DNA of 64,000 nucleotides, from NCBI GenBank assembly GCA_025353725.1, contig JANXOF010000095.1:186001-250000 (forward strand), read 5' to 3'. This DNA comes from Polyangiaceae bacterium (GTDB lineage: Bacteria > Myxococcota_A > Polyangia > Polyangiales > Polyangiaceae). The position numbers and the translations under genes were made by a program. Positions 26,385-36,200 of the stretch are shown here, in pieces. Each line of letters begins with the position of its first letter. The stretch's first letter is position 1. The notes beneath the pieces are model-generated. The model did not search any database and had not been told where the DNA came from. It was given only the letters and a program-made list of their open reading frames with translations.

Positions 26385-26897
26385 ATGTTTGACTTTCAGC
26401 CCACATTGACGTGCGACGCCCTGTCGCTCAGGCCCCTCCGCACGGAGGACTTTGATGATCTCTATGGCGTCGCCTCGGATCCGCTCATTTGGGAACAACA
26501 CCCAGGCAAGAATCGTTTCAAACCGGATATCTTCAGGGACTTCTTCGCTGAGGCGATGGCGTCTGGCGGAGCCCTCGTCGCTCTCGATACCAAGGATGAC
26601 CGAATCGTGGGTTCGTCTCGATTCCACGGATACGACGGCCGCGAGGTTGAAATCGGTTGGACATTCCTTGCTCGATCGCACTGGGGTGGATTCTATAACC
26701 GCGAGTTGAAGCAGCTCATGCTCCGCCACGCCTTCACCTTTGTGGACCGCGTTGCCTTCCTCGTAGGCCCTCTAAACGTACGCTCGCAGAGGGCCATGGA
26801 GAAGATCGGCGGAGTCCGTGCGGGATCGCGGCCCAATCACCTTGGCCTCGAAAGTTTCCTGTACGAGATCCACAAGAAGCCGCCGGCAAAACCATGA
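26385..26897 (+). CDS. GNAT-family N-acetyltransferase
   Basis: 170 aa, complete. It fits the RimJ/RimL branch: LSLRPLRTEDFDDLY at the start, IVGSSRFHGYD, EIGWTFLARSHWGGFYN for the acetyl-CoA region and LNVRSQRAMEKIGG at the end. These enzymes acetylate amino groups of proteins, small molecules or antibiotics; the substrate here cannot be told. It is cytoplasmic and stands alone, 58 bases after the TPR-PEGA gene and converging on the large lipoprotein gene. Confidence 0.85.
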   Translation: MFDFQPTLTCDALSLRPLRTEDFDDLYGVASDPLIWEQHPGKNRFKPDIFRDFFAEAMASGGALVALDTKDDRIVGSSRFHGYDGREVEIGWTFLARSHWGGFYNRELKQLMLRHAFTFVDRVAFLVGPLNVRSQRAMEKIGGVRAGSRPNHLGLESFLYEIHKKPPAKP

Positions 26898-26940
26898 ACA
26901 ATGCACCCAAGCAAAGAAAGCGAGTGAGCCTTTTCTTGCG

Positions 26941-29235
26941 TCACCGCGGTCCAGGTGCCGCGCACCTACGGTTGATGCACTCATTTGACTTCGTGTTGCA
27001 GCAGTCGGCGGTCGTCGTACACGCCTCGAACTCTTGCGCACACGCCGGAACGGTGGCCGTGCATACGAGCTTTCCGGCGTTGCCCGGTCGGCAAAAGCCA
27101 CCGCAGCACTCGTCTCCCGTGTCGCACGCATTGCCGTCCGAACGGCATGGGTCGACTACCCAGTAGCCGCGCGAGTTGCCAGCGAGAAGTTCCTGCGCCG
27201 GGAGATAGAAAGCGGGGTGGCTCGGGTCCGTTCCCGCAGGTGCGTTCAGGTCTATCGCCGCAACCCAGAGCTTCTTCGGCGTCGCCGTCGCCGTGAGGTC
27301 GTGAAACCGCGGGTCGCTATAAAATGGATTGATGGTAGCGATGTTCCCATAACGCCGTCGACTGGTAAAGACGACCCAGGCGTAGCCCCCCGACGGCACC
27401 GGATTCACGGTCGGCTCGTAGTTCAGAGTCGTGTCGTCGTCGTGACCGTTCGGGCCGATCGGCAGGTACGACGCGGAACCTTCTTTGCCGTTCAAACGGC
27501 TGAGGGCCACGGCGGTCGGCGGCTTCGTTTTCAGATCCAGCCACCAGAGTTCGGCATGCGTCCCCACGTCGGCTTTGGGGTTCGGCGGAGCGACGTCGGC
27601 GTCGGATCGCGTGCCGCCGTAGTCGCGTCCGTTGAACCGGGTCTCGCGTTCAAATACGAGGCCGTCGTTCGTCGGTAGGAAAGACGGAAAAAGGGCGGTC
27701 GATCCAGCGGCTGGCGTGTGCAGCGTGGTTAGCGCGCCAAACGTTTTGGTCGCGTTGTCGAACGTCATCATGCCGAGCGTTTTCGCATCGGCTCCCGGCG
27801 CGCCTTTAAACATCGTGAACGCAAGGCTCTTTCCGTCGGGCGAAAACGAGGGATAAGCGCCGCTGAAGCCCGAAGGCCAGTTCGTCGGAATGGGAGAGGG
27901 AGAGCCGGACGCTCCGCTCGGGATGGCGAAAAGCCCGTTCGGCGTCGTCGTCGAGCCCGAGGCGGTGCTCGAATCGCCCACGAACATCGTGCCGTCCGGG
28001 TAGATCGCAGGCCAGGAGAAGTTGGCCGCCCCCCCCTCAGGCGTCAGCGTAGTTTCAGCTCCTGTTTTTAGATCGTAAGCGCTGAACTTTCGCTCGTCGC
28101 CCCCCGAGCGCTGCGTAATCAGCACAGACCCGTTGGCGGCAACCGAGTGACACACGCGGCACTGCGAGCTCCCCCCGTTTCCACCGGCGATGAGCGCCGG
28201 ATCCGTCGATGATCCTCGGATCGCGAGCGTCGCGGCTCCGAACCTTCCGTCTCCGCCCATGGCGCCGCCATAGTTTTTTGCGAGCCGGGTGCCGTAGGAG
28301 TTGTAATACACAATTCCTTTGAGCGGCGCCGAGGCGACTTTCCAGGTACGCGTGATGGGCCCATAGGCCACCCCGCCTTTCGCGAAGACGAGCGTAACGG
28401 TGACATCCTCTCCAGCGTTCGACGCGAGGAGTTTTCTCCACGCTTCTTGTGGAATCGGGTGATGGGTAAAAGGCGTACTTGTCTTTGAAAAGAAGCCCTC
28501 GTACTCGAAAGAAGCCTCGCGGAGATGGATGTAGACTGCGTCGTAGTCGCCCTGGGCGCCGGGAGCCCATTGCAGGAGCGGCGCGAGGATACCCCGAGGC
28601 CACACGGTTTTGTCGTAGGGGTAAAGGCCCGCGAGTCCGGGGTCGCTGACGGTCGCGCCTTTCAGAATGGAGATGGTCTGCGCACTCACCGCGCCTCCCG
28701 GACCTTCGCCTCCCACACCGCCGTAGCCGCCTGCGCCGCCGCCGCCCGCCTCGGCTCCGGCGTCTCCCGAAGGCGATCCGTTATCTGCTGTTTTGACCTT
28801 TACGACCACGCTGGTGGTGGCGGACCGACCGTTCCGCGTGGCGGTAACCTTGGCGGTACCGCCGACAGCGCCAGACGCGGTAAAGATGCCGCTTGTCAAT
28901 CCGACGCCGCCAATCTCCCCGCGATCGATCGTGAAGGACGCCGGGACCGACGTGCCCGCCGCCGTCATGGCTTTAAAAGCGATGGTCTCCGCGCCTTGCC
29001 CGGAGGTGAACGTCACGACAGGATTCTCGGGCAACAGAACGAAGGGCTCGCCTTTCGAGTCCGCCGAGCCATCAAGAGGACCGCCGCCGAAGGACGGAGG
29101 ATCGCCTCCCGAAGCCGTTGTGCCCGCTTCCGTTGTGAGGTCAATGAAGGACGACACGACCCCTGTATTTCCGCAGGCCGCAAGAAGACCAAGACCCAGG
29201 ACAGAAGAGCCGACCAGCACGTCGATCGTTCGCAT
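26941..29235 (-). CDS. Large lipoprotein with TolB-like propeller, one CXXCH motif and Cys-rich end
   Basis: 764 aa from ATG 29235 (a GTG at 29238 is directly before). The leader ends LGLLAAC, a strong lipobox. Residues about 55-140 resemble a bacterial Ig-like (BIG2) domain (NPVVTFTSGQGAETIAFKAM, then TATRNGRSATTSVVVKV). After a Gly-rich linker, the main part has TolB/WD40-like blades (YPDGTMFVGDS, FSPDGKSLAFTMF). Within it is QCRVCHSVAANG, a CXXCH heme-attachment motif at Cys359, Cys362 and His363. The last 70 residues are Cys-rich (GDECCGGFC, TTADCCNTK), as in toxin-like disulfide knots. It is a surface protein of unknown role; the heme motif raises a redox possibility. Confidence 0.78.
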   Translation of the reverse strand: MRTIDVLVGSSVLGLGLLAACGNTGVVSSFIDLTTEAGTTASGGDPPSFGGGPLDGSADSKGEPFVLLPENPVVTFTSGQGAETIAFKAMTAAGTSVPASFTIDRGEIGGVGLTSGIFTASGAVGGTAKVTATRNGRSATTSVVVKVKTADNGSPSGDAGAEAGGGGAGGYGGVGGEGPGGAVSAQTISILKGATVSDPGLAGLYPYDKTVWPRGILAPLLQWAPGAQGDYDAVYIHLREASFEYEGFFSKTSTPFTHHPIPQEAWRKLLASNAGEDVTVTLVFAKGGVAYGPITRTWKVASAPLKGIVYYNSYGTRLAKNYGGAMGGDGRFGAATLAIRGSSTDPALIAGGNGGSSQCRVCHSVAANGSVLITQRSGGDERKFSAYDLKTGAETTLTPEGGAANFSWPAIYPDGTMFVGDSSTASGSTTTPNGLFAIPSGASGSPSPIPTNWPSGFSGAYPSFSPDGKSLAFTMFKGAPGADAKTLGMMTFDNATKTFGALTTLHTPAAGSTALFPSFLPTNDGLVFERETRFNGRDYGGTRSDADVAPPNPKADVGTHAELWWLDLKTKPPTAVALSRLNGKEGSASYLPIGPNGHDDDTTLNYEPTVNPVPSGGYAWVVFTSRRRYGNIATINPFYSDPRFHDLTATATPKKLWVAAIDLNAPAGTDPSHPAFYLPAQELLAGNSRGYWVVDPCRSDGNACDTGDECCGGFCRPGNAGKLVCTATVPACAQEFEACTTTADCCNTKSNECINRRCAAPGPR

Positions 29236-29780
29236 CACGTAGAACGATATCTCAGCGCAAAAAAAGAATGATGCTTATGAGGTTCAAAATTCAACCTCGA
29301 GCGATTCGTAAAACAAGTCGTTCCAAAACGAAGAAGGTTCTCGTCGGGAAGCGTAAGGTCCCAAGCGTGGTAAGCGTTTCATCTCCGACATAGGGAGGCG
29401 AGAAGGACTTCGAGAACGCGTCGGCGTATCGCTGAAGCCCGGGCGTTTCGTACGCATCGAGCCTAACGCGCCTCGGCCACCCCATCGTTCGCCTCGAGCG
29501 TAGTAAGCGACCGCCCCTCTTGTGTCATGTCACGGAGCTTGCGTTCGGCTTCCGCACGATGGCGATTGAACGGGCCCGCATGGTCGTCCAATCCTCGTTG
29601 GCCTGCTACAGTGTCAGCGCGTAGTGGTGCTACACCGCGCATCGCTTGGGAGAAGTCCAACCATGACGTCGAACGCAGCCGAAGCGCTACGAGCGTCGCT
29701 TCGTGCGAGGTGCAAACCGTTCGACTTGTCCCGCGCCGTCGGTACTAACCGTCCGAAGCCCGAAGACGCGCCTCTTGCGT
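29236..29780. other. Gap of about 545 bases with only weak small frames
   Basis: No gene is convincing. On the minus strand two short overlapping frames (29463-29660 and 29291-29485) read as one helical protein if joined by a frameshift: RAEAERKLRDMTQEGRSL in the first and LDAYETPGLQRYADAF in the second. They could be the remains of one gene. On the plus strand a 45-codon frame (29663-29800, MTSNAAEALRAS) overlaps the end of the ligase gene. No terminator, tRNA or repeat is seen. Confidence 0.35.
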
Positions 29781-31532
29781 TTAGGGGTCAAAGAGTTTGA
29801 GCTGCGCAGAGGCCTTGGCGGTATTGCGATCACGTTTCGACGCGGACTCGGGCGACCCAGTCTCGCGATGGCCGCTGGCTAGCTGCGCGGCCCAAAGCGC
29901 GTCGACGGTCTCGAGCGTATCGGCGTCGCTAGGCGTCTTATCGTCGCGAATACGGAGAATGCGCGGGAATCGAAGCGCGTATCCACTCGCGTGCCGCGCG
30001 CTGCGTTGAAGGCCGTCGAAACCGACCTCGAGCACCACAGACGGATGCACGTGCAGAAGGCCGTCGCGCTCTTCGCCGTCCGCGAGCGCCGAAAGCTGCG
30101 TCGTGAGGTTCTTGATTTCGGCGTCAGTAAGACCGCTGTAAGCTTTGCCAATCTGGAGAAGTTCATCCGACCCGCGCACCGCAAACGTGTAGTCACTGAG
30201 CCATCCTGCGCGCTTGCCATGACCCCGCTCGGCCGCGACCACGACGACGTCGAGTGTCGCGAGTGCCTTCTTCACTTTGAGCCATCCAGACCCGCGTACG
30301 CCCGCCGCGTAAGGCGCGTCGAGACGCTTGAGCACGAGGCCTTCGTGCCCGCGGGCTCGTGCCGCCTCGAATTCGTGGTCCATCACGGCGCGCGAAAGCA
30401 GCGGCCGTGAGTCGTGAAGAACCACGCGCGCGTCGCCCGCGGTGGCCCGCGCCAGCCATCGAGCGAGGCGTGCGCGGCGCTCTTGAAAAGGCAGCGAGAG
30501 TAAGGCCTCGTCCCCCTCGAACAGAATGTCGTAGACGACATACTGCACGGGATTTGAACGAAGCAGCGATTCGCCCGGCTCGGTTTTTTTCAAGCGCCGC
30601 TGAAGGGCCGAAAAGGGCCGCGGTCTGCCATCGGGCGTTACGACGACGATTTCGCCGTCGAGAATCACAGCGGGCACAACGCGCCGCGCGGCATCGGCAA
30701 GGCACGCGACAATCTCAGGGAATGCGGTCGTTACGGAACCTTTGCCGCGCGCAAAAAGGCGAACGTGCTCAGAGCCGACATGGGCCTGTGCGCGAACGCC
30801 GTCGATCTTGTCTTCGACGGCGTGCCCGACCGACACGTCGGCGCCCCTGTACGTATCGAGCGGTGAGGCGAGCATGAAGCCAAGCGGGCGCCCGACGATC
30901 ACGCGTGCCTCTTGCAGGCGGTCCTCGAACGCGAGTTGAGCGACCTCACCGATGTCCGAGACCAAGCTCGCGGCCCGCCTTACGGCCTCGAGCGGGCGTG
31001 AGAACGCTTTCGCAATAGCCTCCTCGACGACAGCCTCTTTCGCACCAATCCGCATTTCGGACAAAAAGGCGCGCGCGAGGTACCGCGCCTCCGGCGGCGT
31101 GCATGCCGCGAAAGCGACTTCGAGCGCCCGAAGCTTTTCGCTTCGAGAGCGCGTCGCCGCGAGGTCGAACGCAAGCGACTCAGCCGCTTCGAGCGTAAGT
31201 CCCGCCGGTGCGCGGCCCCCGGCGACGGCGCTCGCTACGGCCTCGCCAATGCCCGAGCCGAGGTCGCCCGAAGCGCGAGCGCGCCTTCCGAGCTCTGTCG
31301 CAGGTACCCGAGTCACAGCTACCGCGACCTCGAAAAGAAGGGCTCCAGACGCGCCGAGTGTGCGATCGTCTCCGAGCGGAAGCATCGTCCCCGTGACGAA
31401 GCGAGCCGCAAACGCCAGCCGTGCGCCATCGCGCGCGGCGACGTCCCTCAGCGCCCGCGTAAGGACGTCGACCTTCGCCGTTCGCGAGCGTGTTCGCGCC
31501 ACCTCGTCCAAAGCCTCACAAAGCAAGCGCAT
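29781..31532 (-). CDS. ATP-dependent DNA ligase (LigB type)
   Basis: 583 aa. It has the three-domain layout of archaeal-type ATP-dependent ligases: helical DNA-binding domain (about 1-205), adenylation domain with VEDKIDGVRAQAH and the nucleophile Lys242, then ILDGEIVV, FSALQRRL, YDILF, EGLVLKRLD and WLKVKK, and an OB-fold domain ending near SVVLEVGFDGLQRSARH. It should seal nicks in DNA, probably in repair, beside the NAD-dependent housekeeping ligase expected elsewhere. No fused polymerase or phosphoesterase domain is present, so this is not LigD. The last residues are QLKLFDP; QLKLF (577-581) fits the consensus of sliding-clamp binding peptides. The gene is transcribed alone, diverging from the glycine-rich protein gene. 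Confidence 0.92.
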   Translation of the reverse strand: MRLLCEALDEVARTRSRTAKVDVLTRALRDVAARDGARLAFAARFVTGTMLPLGDDRTLGASGALLFEVAVAVTRVPATELGRRARASGDLGSGIGEAVASAVAGGRAPAGLTLEAAESLAFDLAATRSRSEKLRALEVAFAACTPPEARYLARAFLSEMRIGAKEAVVEEAIAKAFSRPLEAVRRAASLVSDIGEVAQLAFEDRLQEARVIVGRPLGFMLASPLDTYRGADVSVGHAVEDKIDGVRAQAHVGSEHVRLFARGKGSVTTAFPEIVACLADAARRVVPAVILDGEIVVVTPDGRPRPFSALQRRLKKTEPGESLLRSNPVQYVVYDILFEGDEALLSLPFQERRARLARWLARATAGDARVVLHDSRPLLSRAVMDHEFEAARARGHEGLVLKRLDAPYAAGVRGSGWLKVKKALATLDVVVVAAERGHGKRAGWLSDYTFAVRGSDELLQIGKAYSGLTDAEIKNLTTQLSALADGEERDGLLHVHPSVVLEVGFDGLQRSARHASGYALRFPRILRIRDDKTPSDADTLETVDALWAAQLASGHRETGSPESASKRDRNTAKASAQLKLFDP

Positions 31533-31674
31533 CCTGAGTCGTTAGGCGCACAACGCGCCCTTCACAAGGGTTTAGAAAAGCAAAGTCGTTGACCGAAGCG
31601 ACCCCTCGGTCGCGCGACCAGGCTTATGTGAAGAAGTCGCGCAACGATTCGTGGATGCGGCCGACACGCCGCCC

Positions 31675-33234
31675 ATGAACTCGTTGCCGTCGCCTTACCG
31701 CCTTATTTTTGCGCTTTCCAGCGCGTCAGCGTGTGGCGTGTTCGGTGGCGATGAAGACACGATCGCCGCTCCTTCTGCCATGCCCAGCTCCGACGACGCG
31801 GGCGCTGCCTTGGTCGGCGGCCCGGCGAACCCAAACGACGTCACCAACGCGCGCGGGATTTTTGTCGCGCCTCACGGCGCCGAGAGGGCGGATGGCTCCT
31901 CCGAACATCCTCTCGCCCGAATTCAGGCAGGCGTTGAGCTCGCACAATCGGTCGGAAAACGCGTTTACGTTTGCACGGGGACATACCGCGAAACACTCAC
32001 GGTCGCGAACGGCGTGTCAGTGACCGGCGGCCTCGCGTGCAGTGACGGGGCGTGGCGCCTCGGCGGCCTGCGCTCACGCGTCGACGCACCGTCGAGTCCC
32101 GCCGTCCGCGCCATCGGTATCGACACCCCTACCCGCCTTGAAGCTTTGGAGATCTTCGCCCCCACAGCGTACGTGCCGGGTGCGAGTTCGATAGCGCTTT
32201 ACGCCGCACACGCGAATGCACTCGTCATCGCCAACGCACACCTCGCCGCGGGCCATGCCGCAAACGGCGAAGATGGCACTTCGGCCATTCAATTGGAGCA
32301 AGCTTCGACCGCGCATGGCAGTCCGTCGATTCATGCCTACGAGTGCAAAAATCCGTTTTTGATGTGCGCGGGAGCAGCGGCGTTTACGCCAACTCGAGCC
32401 GCTTCTGGCACAAACGCTTGCCTCGGCCCACGGGGATTCGCAGGGGAATCCGGAGGCTATGGGGGAGCCGGCGGAACATGGCGAGTCGTCCCGCGCCCCG
32501 CCGCAGCCGAGCCGAACCCGGACCTAACATTCATGTTTACCGTGTTCGATTCCTACGCCGAACCGGGAGAATCAAATCGGACGTCTGCCGACGGTAGAGA
32601 CGGAGGTTCTGGACGAAACGGAGCCACGATAGGGGCGTTCTCGGGTGACACTTACCTTCCTGCAGACGGCACCGCAGGCGCTGATGGTTCGCCCGGATTC
32701 GGTGGCGCGGGTGGCCGCGGCGACGTCCCGGCAGAAGGTCGAGCGCGACCGAGCGATAACCTGTGGGTCGGGAACGCCGGAGCGAGCGGCGGCGCGGGCG
32801 GGTGTCCAGGTCTCGCGGGCACCGCGGGAAAGGGGGGCGGGGCAAGCGTTGGAGCGCTTCTGGTGGAGAGCACCGTGACGCTTGACGGAACCGTCGTGAC
32901 GGCAAGCCGAGGGGGCCAGGGAGGCTTAGGGGCCTTCGGAAGCTCGCCGAGCGTGGGGGGTCGAGCCGGCGCCAACGAGACAGGTCTTGCTCAACTCTCC
33001 GCCAAGCCCGGAGGCCGTGGCGGCCAGGCTGGAACGAGCGGCAATGGAGGCAACGGTCCTTCCGTCGCGCTAGCGCACACCGGCGCGGCGCCGAACCTCG
33101 AAGGCGCTACGCGACTGGTCGCAGGCGAAGGAGGCGCGCCCGCCGTCGCCCGCACGCGAACCGACGCGCTTGGCCTTACGCGCGCCATTTCTGCGACTGC
33201 CGCAGGTCTAGCAAAAGCGATACTCGCGCTATAG
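31675..33234 (+). CDS. Exported glycine-rich protein with parallel beta-helix-like start
   Basis: 519 aa from ATG 31675; the GTG at 31651 adds residues before the signal peptide. The leader ends SSASAC, a weak lipobox. Residues about 60-120 resemble the DUF1565/pectate-lyase-like start of beta-helix proteins: GIFVAPHGAERADGSSEHPL and VYVCTGTYRETLTV. The rest is rich in Gly/Ala/Asn with GGAGG, GNGGNG and GGRGG runs, as in surface-exposed repeat proteins. It is probably surface-located and structural, with unknown function. Its stop shares the hexamer CTATAG with the stop of the convergent xanthine dehydrogenase gene. Confidence 0.72.
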   Translation: MNSLPSPYRLIFALSSASACGVFGGDEDTIAAPSAMPSSDDAGAALVGGPANPNDVTNARGIFVAPHGAERADGSSEHPLARIQAGVELAQSVGKRVYVCTGTYRETLTVANGVSVTGGLACSDGAWRLGGLRSRVDAPSSPAVRAIGIDTPTRLEALEIFAPTAYVPGASSIALYAAHANALVIANAHLAAGHAANGEDGTSAIQLEQASTAHGSPSIHAYECKNPFLMCAGAAAFTPTRAASGTNACLGPRGFAGESGGYGGAGGTWRVVPRPAAAEPNPDLTFMFTVFDSYAEPGESNRTSADGRDGGSGRNGATIGAFSGDTYLPADGTAGADGSPGFGGAGGRGDVPAEGRARPSDNLWVGNAGASGGAGGCPGLAGTAGKGGGASVGALLVESTVTLDGTVVTASRGGQGGLGAFGSSPSVGGRAGANETGLAQLSAKPGGRGGQAGTSGNGGNGPSVALAHTGAAPNLEGATRLVAGEGGAPAVARTRTDALGLTRAISATAAGLAKAILAL

Positions 33235-36200
33235 CGCACCGTCGCCGTCACGGGTACGGCGCGCAACGCGCCTCGTTATCGCATCGAGGATCGCTTCATG
33301 GGTCGCCGGCGACGCAAGCGGAACGTCACCTACCGGATCGCCGAAGGCGGCGATGGCATCGCGAAGCGCTTCGCGCACGCTGATCGCCAGCATCAGCGGC
33401 GGCTCACCGACCGCCTTGCTCCCGTGGACCACGCCATCCTGAGCGGCTTTCTCGAGGAGCGCCACGTTGAACCGCTCCGGCGCGTCTCCCATCGTCGGAA
33501 TCTGGTACGTGCTCGCGGAATGCGTGAGAAGCCGGCCCTCGGGGCTCCACTTTAGCTCCTCGCCGGTGAGCCAGCCCATGCCTTGGACGAATCCGCCCTC
33601 GATTTGACCTCGGTCGACCGCAGGGTTCAGGGACTCGCCTACGTCGTGGAGAATATCGACAGCCAAAACACGTTTCATACCGCTATAGCCGTCGACCTCT
33701 ACCTCGCTCACCGCGGCGCCATACGCAAAGTAGTAAAAGGGTTTGCCCTTTCCTTTTGCCTTGTCGTAGCCAATCCCTGGCGTGCGATAAAAGCCGTTCG
33801 CCGAGAGTTGGACTTGCTTGATGTACGCGCGTTCCACGACGCGTTCGAACACGACTTCGACATCGGGTGCCTGCGGAGCACGCGCTTTGCCGTTTTCGAA
33901 GAGGACCGCGCCCTCGGGTATCGCAAGTCCCGATTCAAGCTCGATAAGCTCCGCCGCGATAGGCGCGAGCCGTTCGCGTAGTGTGACACACGCGGCTCGT
34001 ACCGCCGCTCCGTTGAGGTCCGAACCACTCGACGCGGCCGTCGCTGACGTATTCGGGACCTTGTCGGTTTGGGTACGCATGACGCGAACGGAAGCCGCCG
34101 GCAGTCCCAGCTCGCGCATCGCGACGCCCTGAATCTTCGTGTAGAGGCCCTGCCCCATCTCCGTACCGCCGTGGTTCACTTGGACCGTTCCGTCGCGGTA
34201 GATGAGAACAAGCGCACCTGCCTGGTTCAGCCACGTCGCGGTAAACGAGATACCGAACTTCACGGGCGTCATCGCAATGCCACGTTTGATACGGGCACTT
34301 CTCGCGTTCCATGCATCGATTTCGACACGCCGCTCGGCGAACTTCGAGCTCGCGAGCAAAGCGCCCCATATCTCGGGTATGCGCTCGTCGCCCAGCTCCT
34401 GCCCGTAGTGCGTGGTGTTGGTCTCACCCGAGCCGCGGTAAAGGTTTCGCTCGCGAACCACCTCAGGCCGAAGTCCGAGATGCCGCGCGACTCGGTCGAG
34501 AATGTCCTCCATCACGAGCATGCCTTGCGGGCCTCCGAATCCACGAAACGCCGTGTGGGAGCAGACGTTCGTTTTCGCAACGCGCCCCGTGAACCTCACC
34601 GCGGGTACGTAATAGGCATTATCCAGGTGAAAAAGCCCGCGATCGCAGATAGATTCCGATAAATCGAGCGCCCATCCGCCATCTGCGAAAAGGTCAATGA
34701 CAGCGCTCGAAAGCTTCCCGACCGCGTCAAATCCGACACTGTAGCGGGCGTAGAACGGGTGACGCTTCCCCGTCACGCTCATGTCGACGTCGCGATCGAG
34801 TTGCACCCGCACCGGGCGCCCGGTGCGGTTCGCCGCGAGTGCGACCATGGCCGCCCAGGCATTGCCTTGCGTCTCTTTTCCGCCAAAACCGCCCCCCATA
34901 CGCGGCGACTGCACCGTCACTTTGTTCCGCGGAAGGGCAAGTACATGCGCGACAACCGCCTGCACCTCGGTCGGGTGCTGCGTGGACGACGAGACAAAGA
35001 TCTCTCCATCTTCGCCGCTCTCGGCCCACGCCGCCTGGGACTCGAGATAGAAGTGCTCCTGACCTCCGATCTCAATCTCACCGTCAAGTCGATGCGTACT
35101 TCGCGCGAGCGCGTCTTCGCTATCGCCGCGACGGATCACATGCGGCTGCGTATGAAACGATTTGCGCGCGAGCGCCTCACGGAGCCCGACGACAGCCTCC
35201 GAAGGCATAGGCGCATATTCGACCTTAACCTTCGCCGACGCGCGGCGGCAGGCGTCGAGCGACGTCCCCACGACGAGCGCGACGACTTGGCCGTGAAAGT
35301 GTACCTCCTCCTTCGCGAAAAGCGGCTCGTCGTGACGAACCGCACCGACGTCGTTTCGCCCCGGAACGTCTTTCGCCGTAAGCACGCAAGCAATTCCCGG
35401 TGCGTGCTCGGCCTCGCTCGTATCGACACTCAGGACGCGCGCGCGAGCGTGTGGACTCATCACTGGCCACACCTCGAGCATCACTCGGCGCCGCGCGACG
35501 TCATCGACGTAGAGCGCGCTCCCGGTCACGTGTCCCACCGCGCTTTCGTGGGTCAAACTCCGGCTGGGATCGTGGCTGGTCCCGGGCAGACTTGCACCGT
35601 AAACCTCGTCATTCCCGAAGGAAATGGCTACGTCCTGCGCGCCGCTCGTATCGCCCCGAAAGAATTTTTCGAAAAGGTTCGCCACGAGCTCGCGCCGAAA
35701 CGCGGCACCTGAGCGAACGTCATCGAGCGGCGTGAACTCCGCGCGCAGCAGGACCTGCGCCGCGCGCATCGTGCTCTCGTTCCAGACCTTACCGAGGAGA
35801 AACGCCTCTGTACTGAAGGCGCGGACCGGCATCGCGGCGACTCCGCCGTACGCGAGCCGCACGTGGCCTATCACGTCGTCGTCATCGGTATCTATAACGA
35901 ATGCCGCAGCCACAATGCTGATATCGAGTTCACGCCGCTTAGAGACCTTGTACGAATCCATCCGACGACGCGCCCGCGCGGCAGTGGGCACATGGCGCGG
36001 CACATGAATGTCGCGGACCATCTCGTCCGGTGCGAGAACCGTTTTACGATAGGCCACGAAAAAGTCCGCGAGAGACAGCGTCCTCGTCGCCCCTCGCTTC
36101 GCGAGAACTACGCTCGCGTCGAGCGCGAGCATTATCGGAGCCATATCTCCGATGGGAGAAGCCGTGACCAGGTTGCCGGCGAGCGTCGCGCGGTTCCGGA

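Noticed and set aside
32700-33100. Tandem DNA repeat in the glycine-rich gene
   Set aside because: The Gly-rich protein runs look repetitive, but I find no regular DNA repeat unit.
34759-35712. 317-codon open frame on the plus strand
   Set aside because: Lies wholly antisense to the xanthine dehydrogenase gene and is Arg-rich with no recognisable fold.
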